A program made the translations under genes and the position numbers. 64,000 bases of DNA from VRUE01 sp963728835 (GTDB lineage Bacteria > Actinomycetota > Thermoleophilia > Solirubrobacterales > 70-9). The stretch lies in assembly GCA_963728835.1 (NCBI GenBank), contig CAVSKZ010000002.1:186001-250000 (forward strand), read 5' to 3'. Shown here piece after piece: positions 50,924-59,547 of this stretch; position 1 is the first letter of the stretch, and every line of letters starts with the position of its first letter. The notes below the pieces were generated by a model. That model was not told the origin of the DNA. It saw only the letters and a list, made by a program, of their open reading frames with translations, and made no database searches.

Positions 50924-51839
50924 GCCGGGGGTGATTCAGGAGCGACGTGTGGCGCAGCTGGCCGAGCAGCAACATGGGGTCGTGGCGCTGCGGCAGATGG
51001 AAGAGCTTGGATTCAGTCGGCGCGCAATCGAGCGGAAGATGGATTGCTGGCAGTGGAGGCCTCTACATCGCAACGTCTTTGCGATCGGGCACAGGGACAT
51101 CGACCAATACGGAAGATGGCTGGCAGCCGTCCTCGCGTATGGACCCGACACATTGCTGAGCCACCGCAGTGCAGCCGCCCTCTGGGGTCTCGAGGCAGCC
51201 CGAAGCCACGCGGTAGATGTCACCGCCCCGGTGGGTCGCCAGGGAGTCCTTCGCCGTCCCAAGATCTGGATACACCGCGGAAGGCTCGATCCGGAAGACC
51301 GATCCCTTCAAGCGGGAATCCCGGTCACGACGGTCGCTCGCACGCTCTTCGACTTTGCAGAAATCGTCGGATATGGGCGCCTCACCTCTGCTTGGGAGGA
51401 GGCGGACCGCCGCGAACTTCTCGACCTCTCCGCTGTGGAGAGGGTGTGCGAGCGTGGCCGGGGACGTCGCGCGCTGAAGCCGATGCGACGCCTGTTGGGG
51501 GAGGCCCGCGCCGGAGAGGAAACCCGCTCGCCCCTCGAGGATGTCTTTGCAGATTTCTGTCGAGTCCGCCACCTGCCCAAGCCCGCCTTCAACGCCCCAG
51601 CCCTTGGCTTCATCATCGACGCACTCTGGGAGGAACCGCGCGTAGCCGCCGAGCTCGATAGCTGGGAATTTCACCGCCACCGGGCCGCCTTCGAGCGAGA
51701 TCGGGCCCGCGACGCGGCGCTGCAGGCAGCCGGCTATCGGACTATCCGCATTACCCACCGTCGGCTCCGCCGAGAACCAGACGTCCTCGAGCATGAGCTC
51801 CGCGCCCTCCTGGGGGTATCTGAGTTTGACCACCCATAA
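50901..51839 (+). CDS. AbiEi/DUF559-type protein (winged helix plus Vsr-like endonuclease fold)
   Basis: A 312-residue protein. N-terminal winged-helix/AbiEi-like part: RVAQLAEQQHGVVALRQMEE, GFSRRAIERKM, WRPLHRNVFAIGH, LLSHRSAAALWGL. Central part: HRGRLDPEDRSLQAGIPVTTVARTLFDFAE (partly quoted). C-terminal DUF559/Vsr-like domain: SPLEDVFADFC, AFNAPALGFIIDALW, VAAELDSWEFHRHRAAFERDRARDAALQAAG (partly), with the E...D...E-x-D acidic set that could form a nuclease site. Such genes are common and often multicopy in actinobacteria. Start is ATG 50901 inside hairpin H4 or GTG 50931; the stop TAA lies in the loop of hairpin H5. No toxin partner (AbiEii) is adjacent. Confidence 0.8.
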   Translation: MGGKAQTRPGVIQERRVAQLAEQQHGVVALRQMEELGFSRRAIERKMDCWQWRPLHRNVFAIGHRDIDQYGRWLAAVLAYGPDTLLSHRSAAALWGLEAARSHAVDVTAPVGRQGVLRRPKIWIHRGRLDPEDRSLQAGIPVTTVARTLFDFAEIVGYGRLTSAWEEADRRELLDLSAVERVCERGRGRRALKPMRRLLGEARAGEETRSPLEDVFADFCRVRHLPKPAFNAPALGFIIDALWEEPRVAAELDSWEFHRHRAAFERDRARDAALQAAGYRTIRITHRRLRREPDVLEHELRALLGVSEFDHP

Positions 51840-51855
51840 GGGGGTAAAAACTCAG
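51820..51855. repeat. Hairpin H5, downstream end of the DUF559/AbiEi-type gene
   Basis: CTGAGTTT (51820-51827) mirrors AAACTCAG (51848-51855); the 20-nt loop carries an inner ACC-CCC/GGG-GGT stem and the TAA stop codon (51837-51839). The right side CTCAGACACG followed by a G-run is shared with H4, so the two hairpins are related copies. It may also terminate this gene and sucD. Confidence 0.83.
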
Positions 51856-51886
51856 ACACGTCTGGGGGCGGGAATCGGAGCTTTGG

Positions 51887-52759
51887 TTAGCCCCGCAGCA
51901 CTTCGACGGCGATCTTTGCCGTCTCGGTCGGGCTTTCGCCGACCCGCACGCCCTTCGCTTCGAGCGCGTCCTTCTTCGCCTGGGCGGTGCCCGAGGAGCC
52001 GGAGATGATCGCGCCGGCGTGGCCCATCTGCTTGCCGGGCGGGGCGGTGAAGCCGGCGATGTAGGCGACCACGGGCTTGGAGATCTCAGTGGCGATGAAC
52101 TCGGCCGCCCGCTCCTCAGCGTCGCCGCCGATCTCGCCGACCATCACGATCAGCTCGGTCTCGGGATCGGCCTCGTACAGCGTCAGGATGTCGATGAAGT
52201 CGGAGCCGATGATCGGGTCGCCGCCGATGCCGACGATCGAGGAGTTGCCCTCCCCCGCCTGCTTCAGCTCGTTGCCGATCTGGTAGGTCAGCGTGCCCGA
52301 CTTGGAGACGACGCCGATCTTGCCCGGGTCGAAGAACTGCGCCGGGATGATGCCGACGTTGGCCTTGCCGGGCGAGAGCACGCCGGGGCAGTTCGGGCCG
52401 ATCAGCCGCACCCCGGCCTCCTTCGCCTTCCAGTAGGTCTTCAGCATGTCGAGCACCGGGATCCCCTCGGTGATCGCGATCACCGTGTGCACGCCGGACT
52501 CGATCGCCTCGTCGATCGCGGGCGCGGCGAAGCGCGCCGGCACGAAGATCATCGACGTGTTGGCACCGGCCTCCCGCACCGATTCCTCGATCGAGTCGAA
52601 GACGGGCACGCCCTCGACGTCCTGCCCGCCCTTGCCGGGAGTGACGCCGGCGACGAGGTCGGTCCCGTAGGCGCGGTTGCGCAATCCGTGGAACGAACCC
52701 TCGCGCCCGGTCAGCCCGGAGACGACCAGCTTGGTCTCGCTGCCGACGATGATGCTCAT
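51887..52759 (-). CDS. sucD: Succinyl-CoA synthetase (ADP-forming) alpha subunit
   Basis: A 290-residue subunit with VSGLTGREGSFHGLRNRAYG (CoA-binding), GPNCPGVLSPGKA and the phosphorylated histidine H247 in MGHAGAIISGSSGTAQAK. It catalyses the substrate-level phosphorylation step of the TCA cycle together with SucC. ATG 52759 overlaps the sucC stop by 4 bp. Confidence 0.97.
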   Translation of the reverse strand: MSIIVGSETKLVVSGLTGREGSFHGLRNRAYGTDLVAGVTPGKGGQDVEGVPVFDSIEESVREAGANTSMIFVPARFAAPAIDEAIESGVHTVIAITEGIPVLDMLKTYWKAKEAGVRLIGPNCPGVLSPGKANVGIIPAQFFDPGKIGVVSKSGTLTYQIGNELKQAGEGNSSIVGIGGDPIIGSDFIDILTLYEADPETELIVMVGEIGGDAEERAAEFIATEISKPVVAYIAGFTAPPGKQMGHAGAIISGSSGTAQAKKDALEAKGVRVGESPTETAKIAVEVLRG

Positions 52760-53916
52760 GCGGCACCCGCCAGCTCGACGACCCGGCGCGCCGCGTCGAG
52801 CATCGTCGTCTCCTGGTGCAGGTTGGAAAGCTCGGCGCCGGCGAGGATCTCCAGCCCCTGCTCGGAGTTGGTGCCGTCGAGGCGCACCACCAGCGGCAGC
52901 TTCAGGTCCATCTGCTGCGAAGCGGTGACGATGCCCTTGGCGATCTCGTCGCAGCGCGTGATGCCGCCGAAGATGTTGAAGAGGATCGCCGTGACCTTCT
53001 CGTCAGAGGTGATCACGGTGAGCGCGTCGACGATCGCCTCCGCCTTGGAACCGCCGCCCGCGTCGAGGAAGTTGGCCGGCTTGCCGCCCGCCTGCGCGAC
53101 GACGTCGAGCGTCGACATGCAGAGCCCGGCGCCGTTGGCGAGAATGCCGACGTTGCCGTCGAGCTTGACGTAGGTGAGGCCCTTCTCCTTCGCCATCGCC
53201 TCCTGGGGGTCGTCGGCGGTGTCGGCGATCTCGGCCAGGTCCTGGTGGCGGAAGAGAGCGTTGCCGTCGATCGTCACCTTGGCGTCGAGCGCGACGACCT
53301 CGCGGTCGCCGGTGACGATCAGCGGGTTGACCTCGATCAGGCTCGCGTCCTCGGCGCCCGCCACCCCGGCGAGCTTCGCCAGCACCTCGGCGGCCTGCTC
53401 GCGCACGTCCTCGTCGAGGCCGGCGGCGTCGACGATCGGCCGCGCCGCGACGGCGTCGAAGGGCGCGGTCGGGTCGATGTGGCGCTTGACCAGGGCCTCG
53501 GGGTCCTCCGCCGCGACGGCCTCGATGTCCATGCCGCCCTTGGCGGAGACCATCGCCAGCAGCTTCTTCTCGCCGCGGTCGAGGATCACCGAGGCGTAGT
53601 ACTCGGCAGCGATGTCGGAGCCGCCCTCGATCCAGACCTGATCGACCCGGAACGGGCCCTCGCCGTGCGGCCCGACGATGTCCATGCCGAGGATCGCGTC
53701 GGCATAGGCGCGCGCCTCCTCGGCATCCTCGGCGATCTTGATCCCGCCGGCCTTTCCGCGCCCGCCGATCAGCACCTGGGCCTTGATCGCGCAGGGATAG
53801 CCGATCCGCCCCGCCGCGGCGACCGCATCGTCGACCGTGGAGGCGACCTCGCCGCTCGGCACGGCGATGCCGTGCTTGGCGAAAAGCTGCTTGCCCTGAT
53901 ACTCGAGGAGGTCCAT
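52756..53916 (-). CDS. sucC: Succinyl-CoA synthetase (ADP-forming) beta subunit
   Basis: A 386-residue ATP-grasp subunit: LLEYQGKQLFAKHGIAVPSG, QVLIGGRGKAGGIKIAED, ASLIEVNPLIVTGD, LDAKVTIDGNALFRHQD, GNVGILANGAGLCMSTLD (partly) and FNIFGGITRCDEIAKG. It pairs with SucD in the same operon (sucC-sucD, minus strand). ATG 53916. Confidence 0.97.
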   Translation of the reverse strand: MDLLEYQGKQLFAKHGIAVPSGEVASTVDDAVAAAGRIGYPCAIKAQVLIGGRGKAGGIKIAEDAEEARAYADAILGMDIVGPHGEGPFRVDQVWIEGGSDIAAEYYASVILDRGEKKLLAMVSAKGGMDIEAVAAEDPEALVKRHIDPTAPFDAVAARPIVDAAGLDEDVREQAAEVLAKLAGVAGAEDASLIEVNPLIVTGDREVVALDAKVTIDGNALFRHQDLAEIADTADDPQEAMAKEKGLTYVKLDGNVGILANGAGLCMSTLDVVAQAGGKPANFLDAGGGSKAEAIVDALTVITSDEKVTAILFNIFGGITRCDEIAKGIVTASQQMDLKLPLVVRLDGTNSEQGLEILAGAELSNLHQETTMLDAARRVVELAGAA

Positions 53917-54020
53917 TCGCAGAGGGCGCCGCTCGGGCGCGGGCGGCAGCCTATCCGACCTTCGCTTCCAGGTGCCGCGCCGCCTGGCCGCTGGGCGATT
54001 GGCATAATGCGCCGCCGCCG

Positions 54021-54704
54021 ATGCCGCTCCCCGCTCTCAAAACCATCAAATGGGTGACCACAGACTGCTACGGCACCCTGATCGACTGGGAGAAAGGCAT
54101 CATCGACGCCTGTAGGAAAGAGGCGGAGAAGGACGGCTTCAGCTTCGAGGAGGAGCCGTTCCTGGCTCGCTTCATGGAGGTCCAGGCCGAAATCATGGCC
54201 GGCTCCTACGAGCTCTACGCCGAGGTGCTGCGCCGCGCGATCGTCAAGGTCGCCGGTGAGCTGGGCTGGGAGGTCGAGCCCTCGCGTGCCCAGTTCCTCC
54301 CCAATAGCGTCGCCTACTGGCTGCCCTTCCGCGAGGCCAACGCGGCGATGGACCGGCTCGGCAAGCGCTACGACATCGGCATCGTCTCCAACATCGACGA
54401 CAAACTGCTCGGCATCTCACGCCGTCACCTGCGGACCGAACTCGATCTCGTCGTCACAGCCCAGCAGGTGCGCAGCTACAAGCCCGATCCGGTCCACTTC
54501 AAAGAGGCGGCGCGGCGGATCGGCGGCAAGAAAGGCTGGGTCCACATCGGCTGCAACTACGCCAACGACGTCGCCCCGCTGCTGAAGATGAAGGTGCCGG
54601 TGATCTGGGTCAACCGCCATGGCGAGAAGCTCGAGGGCCGCAAAGCCCCCAGCGCTACCGTGAAGACCTTCCGCGACGCGGTGAAAAAGCTCGGCGCGTC
54701 CTGA
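54021..54704 (+). CDS. HAD-superfamily hydrolase, haloacid dehalogenase type II-like
   Basis: A 227-residue HAD enzyme with the nucleophile aspartate in TTDCYGTLIDWEKG, IGIVSNIDD, YKPDPVHFKEAARRIG and HIGCNYANDVAPLL. The D-x-Y/F-G-T-L start is characteristic of L-2-haloacid dehalogenases, although many such proteins are phosphatases. ATG 54021. It is divergent from sucC and 75 bp upstream of the sulfatase. Confidence 0.83.
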   Translation: MPLPALKTIKWVTTDCYGTLIDWEKGIIDACRKEAEKDGFSFEEEPFLARFMEVQAEIMAGSYELYAEVLRRAIVKVAGELGWEVEPSRAQFLPNSVAYWLPFREANAAMDRLGKRYDIGIVSNIDDKLLGISRRHLRTELDLVVTAQQVRSYKPDPVHFKEAARRIGGKKGWVHIGCNYANDVAPLLKMKVPVIWVNRHGEKLEGRKAPSATVKTFRDAVKKLGAS

Positions 54705-54779
54705 GCGACCTCTAGCGTTTCGCAACTTCGGTGGGCGTCGTTGTTTCGACCAGGGTAGGTCGGCCGCCGCCAAACGTTC

Positions 54780-56564
54780 ATGTATCGACTCGCACAAAGC
54801 AGGCTGTTCCGCGGGGCGCACCTGAGCCTCGCCGCAGGCGTACTCGGGCTGCTCTGCCTGCTTGCTGCCGTCTGGCAGCGAACCGACGCCACGGCCGCCA
54901 CGGCCCAGCCGCCGAGCTTCGTCGTGATCCAGACCGACGACCAGACGCTGGAGAGCCTCTACGCGACGTTCCGCACTCCGGCGATCCGGGCGATGCCGAA
55001 CACGGTCGACATGATCGGCAAACGGGGCATGACGTTCAACGACTACTACGTTCCCTACCCCCTCTGCTGCCCGTCCCGGGTCAGCATGCTGACCGGCCGC
55101 TACGCGCACAGCCACGGGGTCAAGGGAAACGTGCAGCCAAACGGCGGCGCCTTCGGCTTCAGCTTCCGCGCCGCCGCCAGCCACAACCTCGCCACCTGGC
55201 TGCAGGGCGCCGGCTACCGCACGATCCACGTCGGCAAGTTCCTCAACGGCTACGGCGACGAGCCCTACGACAACGGGACCTGGGTGCCCCCCGGCTGGAG
55301 CGCCTGGCACTCGGTGCTCAAAGCCGACACCCACCACTACTTCTACGGCTACCAGCTCAACAACAACGGCACGATCGACGGCCCCTACGGCGACTCGGGC
55401 ACCTGGGAACCGCGCGAATACACGGTCCGCGACGACATCGGCTGCCCCTACGCCCCGCTCAACGGCCTGCCCTGCTTCCACCAGACCGACACGCTGTCCA
55501 ACATCGCGATGGCCGAGATGATCAGCACCTCGCCCGAACAGCCCTTCTACCTTCAGCTCGACTACACAGCCCCGCACGGCGACTTCCGCCGCCCGGCGGG
55601 GCCCGAGCCGACACCCCGTCACTACGACTGGTTCAAAGGCGCACCGATGCCCCACGACCGCTCCGAAGGCTTCGCCGAGGGCAACGTCACCGACAAGCCG
55701 AGCTTCATCCGCGGCTCCGAATACCTGACGCTGGGCGAGATCCACACCTACCGCATCTACTGGAACAAGCAGCTCGAGTCGCTGCGCGACATCGACGACG
55801 GCGTCAAGCTGATCCTCGACACGCTGGGCGCGATGCAGCGGCTGCGCAACACCTACGTCATCTTCACCTCCGACAACGGCTTCTTCTTCGGCGAGCACCG
55901 GCTCACGGGCGGCAAGTTCCTCGCCTACGAGCCGGCGACCCACATGCCCTTCCTGATTCGTGGCCCCGGCATCCGCCCGGGCAGCGAAAGCGACGAGCTG
56001 ATGATGAACATCGACGTCGCGCCGACCCTGCTCGAGCTGGCCGGAGTGAAAGCCGACAAGAGCATCGACGGGCGCTCGATGGTGCCCTTCCTGGACGACC
56101 CCGAGCTGCGCACGCTGCGCCCCACCCTCTTCGAGTCCTTCGTCGAGAGCTCGGACGTCAACGAAAACGGGGCGATCGCCGAACCGCGGCCGTCATCCCG
56201 CCCGCAGGCGGGCGCCGCGGCCAGCTCCGGCGCGAGCGCCTCGCTCCTGGCGCCACCCAAGGACTACGGCGGGATCCGCCTCGGCCCCTACAAGTACATC
56301 GCCTGGCCCAACGGCGAGAAGGAGCTCTACGACCTCGAAAAGGACCCGTACGAGCTCAACAACATCGTCCGCATCCCCAACTACTTCCCGATCCGCAACT
56401 ACCTGCACCGCGAACTGCGCGACCTGGAGAACTGCGTCGGCCGGGGCTGCCGCGAAGAAGCGTCTGAAATCCCCTTGACCCGCAAGGAACGCCAGGCCGA
56501 AATACGGCGCAAGAAGCGGGAACTGCGCGAAAACCGCAAGGAGCAGAGGGAACAGAAACGGTAG
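54780..56564 (+). CDS. Secreted type I sulfatase
   Basis: A 594-residue exported enzyme. The signal/anchor (LSLAAGVLGLLCLLAAVW) is followed by the alkaline-phosphatase-fold sulfatase domain: FVVIQTDDQTLE metal site, YPLCCPSRVSMLTGRYAHSHG with C96 (first Cys of C-x-P-S-R) as the formylglycine precursor, VGKFLNGYG, TSDNGFFFGEH and YDLEKDPYELNN. The C-terminal ~40 residues are a highly charged helix. A formylglycine-generating enzyme is needed but not present in this window. Its substrate, perhaps a sulfated glycan, is unknown. Confidence 0.92.
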   Translation: MYRLAQSRLFRGAHLSLAAGVLGLLCLLAAVWQRTDATAATAQPPSFVVIQTDDQTLESLYATFRTPAIRAMPNTVDMIGKRGMTFNDYYVPYPLCCPSRVSMLTGRYAHSHGVKGNVQPNGGAFGFSFRAAASHNLATWLQGAGYRTIHVGKFLNGYGDEPYDNGTWVPPGWSAWHSVLKADTHHYFYGYQLNNNGTIDGPYGDSGTWEPREYTVRDDIGCPYAPLNGLPCFHQTDTLSNIAMAEMISTSPEQPFYLQLDYTAPHGDFRRPAGPEPTPRHYDWFKGAPMPHDRSEGFAEGNVTDKPSFIRGSEYLTLGEIHTYRIYWNKQLESLRDIDDGVKLILDTLGAMQRLRNTYVIFTSDNGFFFGEHRLTGGKFLAYEPATHMPFLIRGPGIRPGSESDELMMNIDVAPTLLELAGVKADKSIDGRSMVPFLDDPELRTLRPTLFESFVESSDVNENGAIAEPRPSSRPQAGAAASSGASASLLAPPKDYGGIRLGPYKYIAWPNGEKELYDLEKDPYELNNIVRIPNYFPIRNYLHRELRDLENCVGRGCREEASEIPLTRKERQAEIRRKKRELRENRKEQREQKR

Positions 56565-56576
56565 GAGGCGCTGTGG

Positions 56577-56668
56577 CCGGCGGGTCCTGTCGTCGCAGGG
56601 GACCCACCACCCCCTGCGGTCGCTAAAGCGTCCTCGGGGGCGGTTCCCCCTACGACGCCACCCGCCGG
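56577..56668. terminator. Branched inverted-repeat region between convergent genes (likely bidirectional terminator)
   Basis: CCGGCGGGT (56577-56585) mirrors ACCCGCCGG (56660-56668). Inside it CGCAGGGG (56594-56601) mirrors CCCCTGCG (56611-56618) and GGGGG (56636-56640) mirrors CCCCC (56646-56650). The convergent ends of the sulfatase and carboxylase genes flank it. Confidence 0.6.
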
Positions 56669-56714
56669 AGAGGCGCCTACCTGGCTGCAGCTGGCGTTTT
56701 CTGAGGAGGGGGAG

Positions 56715-58472
56715 CTACTCGATAACAGCTAGGACATCGCCGGAGGAGACGGCGGCACCTTCGGTCACATTAAGGCTCGTGACCTTGCCGGCGCGGTGGG
56801 CGACGATCTCGTTCTCCATCTTCATCGCCTCGATAACGCAGACCAGATCGCCCTCGGCCACCTCGGCGCCCTGCTCCACGGCGACCTTCAGGACCGTGCC
56901 CTGCAGCGGCGAGGGCAGCGACTCGCTGGAGGCGCTTGCGGCGCCGCCCGATTTGCGCTCGCGCTTGGGCGGCTGCTTGCCGCCGGCAGCAGGGGCGGCG
57001 CCGGCGATTGCCTCGCCGATCACCTTGACGTCGAAGAGCTTGCCCGAGACCTCGACCTTGTAGTCGCGGGCGATCTGCTCGGCCTGCCCCTCCTCGACCG
57101 CCGGTGCTGCGACCGGCTCCGGCGCCGTCGACTTGAGCCAGTCGCGGTCTTCCATCAGGTCGCGGCAGGTCTCGCCGCCGGCCCACTGCTCGGTGGCGAG
57201 CAGGGCCTTGTGGAAGGGGATGAGCGTGGTCAGGCCGCCGATCTCGTACTCGTCCAGCGCCCTCAGCATGCGCCGGGTCGCGTGCTCGCGGTCGACGTCC
57301 CAGACGATCAGCTTGGCCACCATCGGGTCGTACATCGGCGTCACCTCCGAGCCGGCCTCGACCCCGGAGTCGACGCGGACGCCGGGCCCCGCCGGCTCGC
57401 GGTAGGTCGTTATCGCACCAGGCGCGGGGGCGAATTTCTTGTGCGCGGCCTCGGCGTTGATCCGGCACTCGATCGCCCAGCCGCGCAGCTGCACGTCCTC
57501 CTGGGCGACGGAGAGCGGCTCGCCAGCGGCGACGAGGACCTGCTCGCGGACGATGTCGATTCCGCTGACCATCTCGGTCACGCAGTGCTCGACCTGCACC
57601 CGGGTGTTCATCTCGAGGAAGAAGTACTCCTCGCCGACCTGCATCCCCTCGACCGTGCCGGCGCCCCGGTAGCCGACCGCCGCGGCGGCGTCGGTGGCGA
57701 TCTTGCCGATCCGCTCGCGCATCTCGGCGTCGACCCGTGGGCCGGGCGCCTCCTCGATCACCTTCTGGTGGCGGCGCTGGACCGAGCAGTCGCGCTCGCC
57801 GAGGTGGATCACGTTGCCATGCCCGTCCGCGAGCACCTGGACCTCGACGTGGCGCGGGTCCTCGAGGTAGCGCTCTACGTAGACGCGGTCGTCGGAGAAG
57901 AACTTCTCGCCTTCGCGGGCCGAGCCCTCGAATGCCTCCTGCAGGTCCTCGGGCGTCATCGCCACGCGGAAGCCCTTGCCGCCGCCGCCGCCCGCAGCCT
58001 TGCAGGCGACCGGGTAGCCGGCTTCCTCGGCCTGCTTGCGCGCGGCGTCGAGGTCGGCGGCGGGCTCAGTCGCGCCGGGGACGATCGGCACGCCCGCCTC
58101 GGCCATGATCTCGCGCGCCCGCGTCTTCGACCCCATCGCTTCGATCGCCTCCGGCGGCGGGCCGATCCAGGTGATCCCCGCCTCGTCGCAGGCGCGGGCC
58201 ATGTCGGCGTTCTCGGCGAGGAAGCCATAGCCCGGATGGATGCCTTCCGCCCCCGCCTCCCTGGCGGTGTCGATGATCTTGGCGATGTTCAGGTAGCTCT
58301 CGGCCGGGACCGCCGGACCGATCAGGAAGGCCTCGTCGGCCTCGCGCACGTGCGGCGCGTCACGGTCGATCTCCGAGTAGACGGCGACCGAGCGGATGCC
58401 CATCTCCTTGAGGGTGCGGGCGACGCGGATGGCGATCTCGCCTCTGTTCGCTATGAGGACCTTCTGGAACAC
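56715..58472 (-). CDS. Acetyl/propionyl-CoA carboxylase alpha chain (biotin carboxylase plus BCCP)
   Basis: A 585-residue biotin-dependent carboxylase subunit. The biotin carboxylase domain begins FQKVLIANRGEIAIRVARTL and has the ATP-grasp loop KAAGGGGGKGFRVA, VEYFFLEMNTRVQVEH-type residues (EEYFFLEMNTRVQVEHCVTE) and a linker. The C-terminal BCCP domain has the biotinylated K551 in EAMKMENE. Actinobacterial AccA-type chains combine with separate beta chains to carboxylate acetyl-, propionyl- or longer acyl-CoAs. No beta chain is seen nearby. ATG 58472. Confidence 0.94.
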   Translation of the reverse strand: MFQKVLIANRGEIAIRVARTLKEMGIRSVAVYSEIDRDAPHVREADEAFLIGPAVPAESYLNIAKIIDTAREAGAEGIHPGYGFLAENADMARACDEAGITWIGPPPEAIEAMGSKTRAREIMAEAGVPIVPGATEPAADLDAARKQAEEAGYPVACKAAGGGGGKGFRVAMTPEDLQEAFEGSAREGEKFFSDDRVYVERYLEDPRHVEVQVLADGHGNVIHLGERDCSVQRRHQKVIEEAPGPRVDAEMRERIGKIATDAAAAVGYRGAGTVEGMQVGEEYFFLEMNTRVQVEHCVTEMVSGIDIVREQVLVAAGEPLSVAQEDVQLRGWAIECRINAEAAHKKFAPAPGAITTYREPAGPGVRVDSGVEAGSEVTPMYDPMVAKLIVWDVDREHATRRMLRALDEYEIGGLTTLIPFHKALLATEQWAGGETCRDLMEDRDWLKSTAPEPVAAPAVEEGQAEQIARDYKVEVSGKLFDVKVIGEAIAGAAPAAGGKQPPKRERKSGGAASASSESLPSPLQGTVLKVAVEQGAEVAEGDLVCVIEAMKMENEIVAHRAGKVTSLNVTEGAAVSSGDVLAVIE

Positions 58473-58500
58473 GGCGGCGCAGTCTAGTCATGGGCGGGGC

Positions 58501-58593
58501 GGGGTGACAGGGATGCCCCTGGTCTGACAAATCGCGCGCTAATTAGCGCGCGATTTTGAGTATCCGCCAGCCCAGGGGCATCCCCGTCACCCC
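58501..58593. repeat. Nested cruciform: 22-bp outer arms around a perfect 28-bp palindrome
   Basis: Outer arms 58501-58522 and 58572-58593 are complementary with one mismatch. Between them, 58529-58556 is a perfect loopless palindrome (half AAATCGCGCGCTAA). The element lies between the divergent carboxylase and PHP genes, so it is in a promoter region rather than at gene ends. Confidence 0.88.
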
Positions 58594-58652
58594 CCGAGGC
58601 CCGGTAGCTGCGCCGCCGCAATGGCCCTCCGTCCGGAGCTTGGGTGATCCGT

Positions 58653-58690
58653 TGGTCGATTGACCCACCCATGGGGTGGTCAATCGACCA
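58653..58690. repeat. Perfect 13-bp inverted repeat with CACCC/GGGGTG core, upstream of the PHP gene
   Basis: TGGTCGATTGACC (58653-58665) mirrors 58678-58690. The loop CACCCATGGGGT adds an ACCC/GGGT stem, so nearly the whole element pairs. It lies 18-55 bp before the likely PHP gene start and could act as an operator or hairpin. Confidence 0.85.
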
Positions 58691-58707
58691 GGCATCGATG
58701 CAATAGC

Positions 58708-59529
58708 TTGTCCGACCTTGTGTTGATCGAGCTTCAGAGCCATTCGACGGTTTCGGACGGGCAGCTGGCGCCGGCTGAAGTCGTCGCTGAAGCTGCGAAG
58801 GCTGGTGTGAAGACGCTGGCGCTGACGGACCATGACGCGATTGCGGGGGTGGCGGAGGCTGCGGAGGCTGCAAAGCGGCTGGGGATCGAGCTGGTTCCGG
58901 CTATCGAGATGTCCTGCGTGCACCCCTACGCGGAAGACCTGCACGTCTGCGGGTACTGGGTCGACCTTGGGAAGATCGCGCCGGCCTGCGAGCGCGCGCA
59001 GCACGAGCGGGTGACCCGGGCCGGGGAGATCGTCGAGAAGCTGCGGGGGGAGGGTTTCGACCTGCACCTCGAGGATGCTGTGCGAGAGGCCGGGGACGCG
59101 CTCTCGATCGGCCGCCCCCACATCGCCCGCGCCGCGGGAGCGACCGGCGACCTCGGCCCATTCTTCGAGGAGTACCTGGTCCCCGGAGCCAAGGCTTTCG
59201 TGGCGCGCCGCTGGCCGACAGCCGCGCAAGCCATCGAGATCATCCGCGAAGCCGGCGGCGTCGCCGTGATCGCCCACCCCTACTGGGACATCTCGGACCC
59301 AACCGAGGTCGAGGACCTGATCCGCTCGGCCGGAGCCGACGGCGTCGAGGCCTTCTACCCGACCCACTCCAAGGAGCAGACCGAGCACCTCCTGCGCCTC
59401 TGCGACGAGCTGAACCTCGTCCCCACCGGCTCCTCCGACTACCACGGCCCCACCCACAAGACCTTCTCGAAGTTCGGCGACTACGAGACCTACGGCTTGG
59501 GCGAACCCCAGGTTCCTGCGAAGCCCTAG
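58708..59529 (+). CDS. PHP-domain phosphoesterase
   Basis: A ~273-residue protein with the PHP metal motifs: ELQSHSTVSDGQLAP, LALTDHDAIAG, ELVPAIEMSCVHPY, GVAVIAHPYWD and TGSSDYHGPTH. It resembles YciV/RNase AM-like 3',5'-nucleoside bisphosphate phosphatases and 5'-3' exonucleases. TTG 58708 is chosen; GTG 58720 is also possible. A very long hairpin follows its stop. Confidence 0.87.
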   Translation: MSDLVLIELQSHSTVSDGQLAPAEVVAEAAKAGVKTLALTDHDAIAGVAEAAEAAKRLGIELVPAIEMSCVHPYAEDLHVCGYWVDLGKIAPACERAQHERVTRAGEIVEKLRGEGFDLHLEDAVREAGDALSIGRPHIARAAGATGDLGPFFEEYLVPGAKAFVARRWPTAAQAIEIIREAGGVAVIAHPYWDISDPTEVEDLIRSAGADGVEAFYPTHSKEQTEHLLRLCDELNLVPTGSSDYHGPTHKTFSKFGDYETYGLGEPQVPAKP

Positions 59530-59547
59530 TCCAAACGCATCAATCAG

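Noticed and set aside
58671..58706. Small peptide gene starting at the ATG in the 58653-58690 hairpin loop
   Set aside because: It stops after about 11 codons and has no ribosome-binding site.
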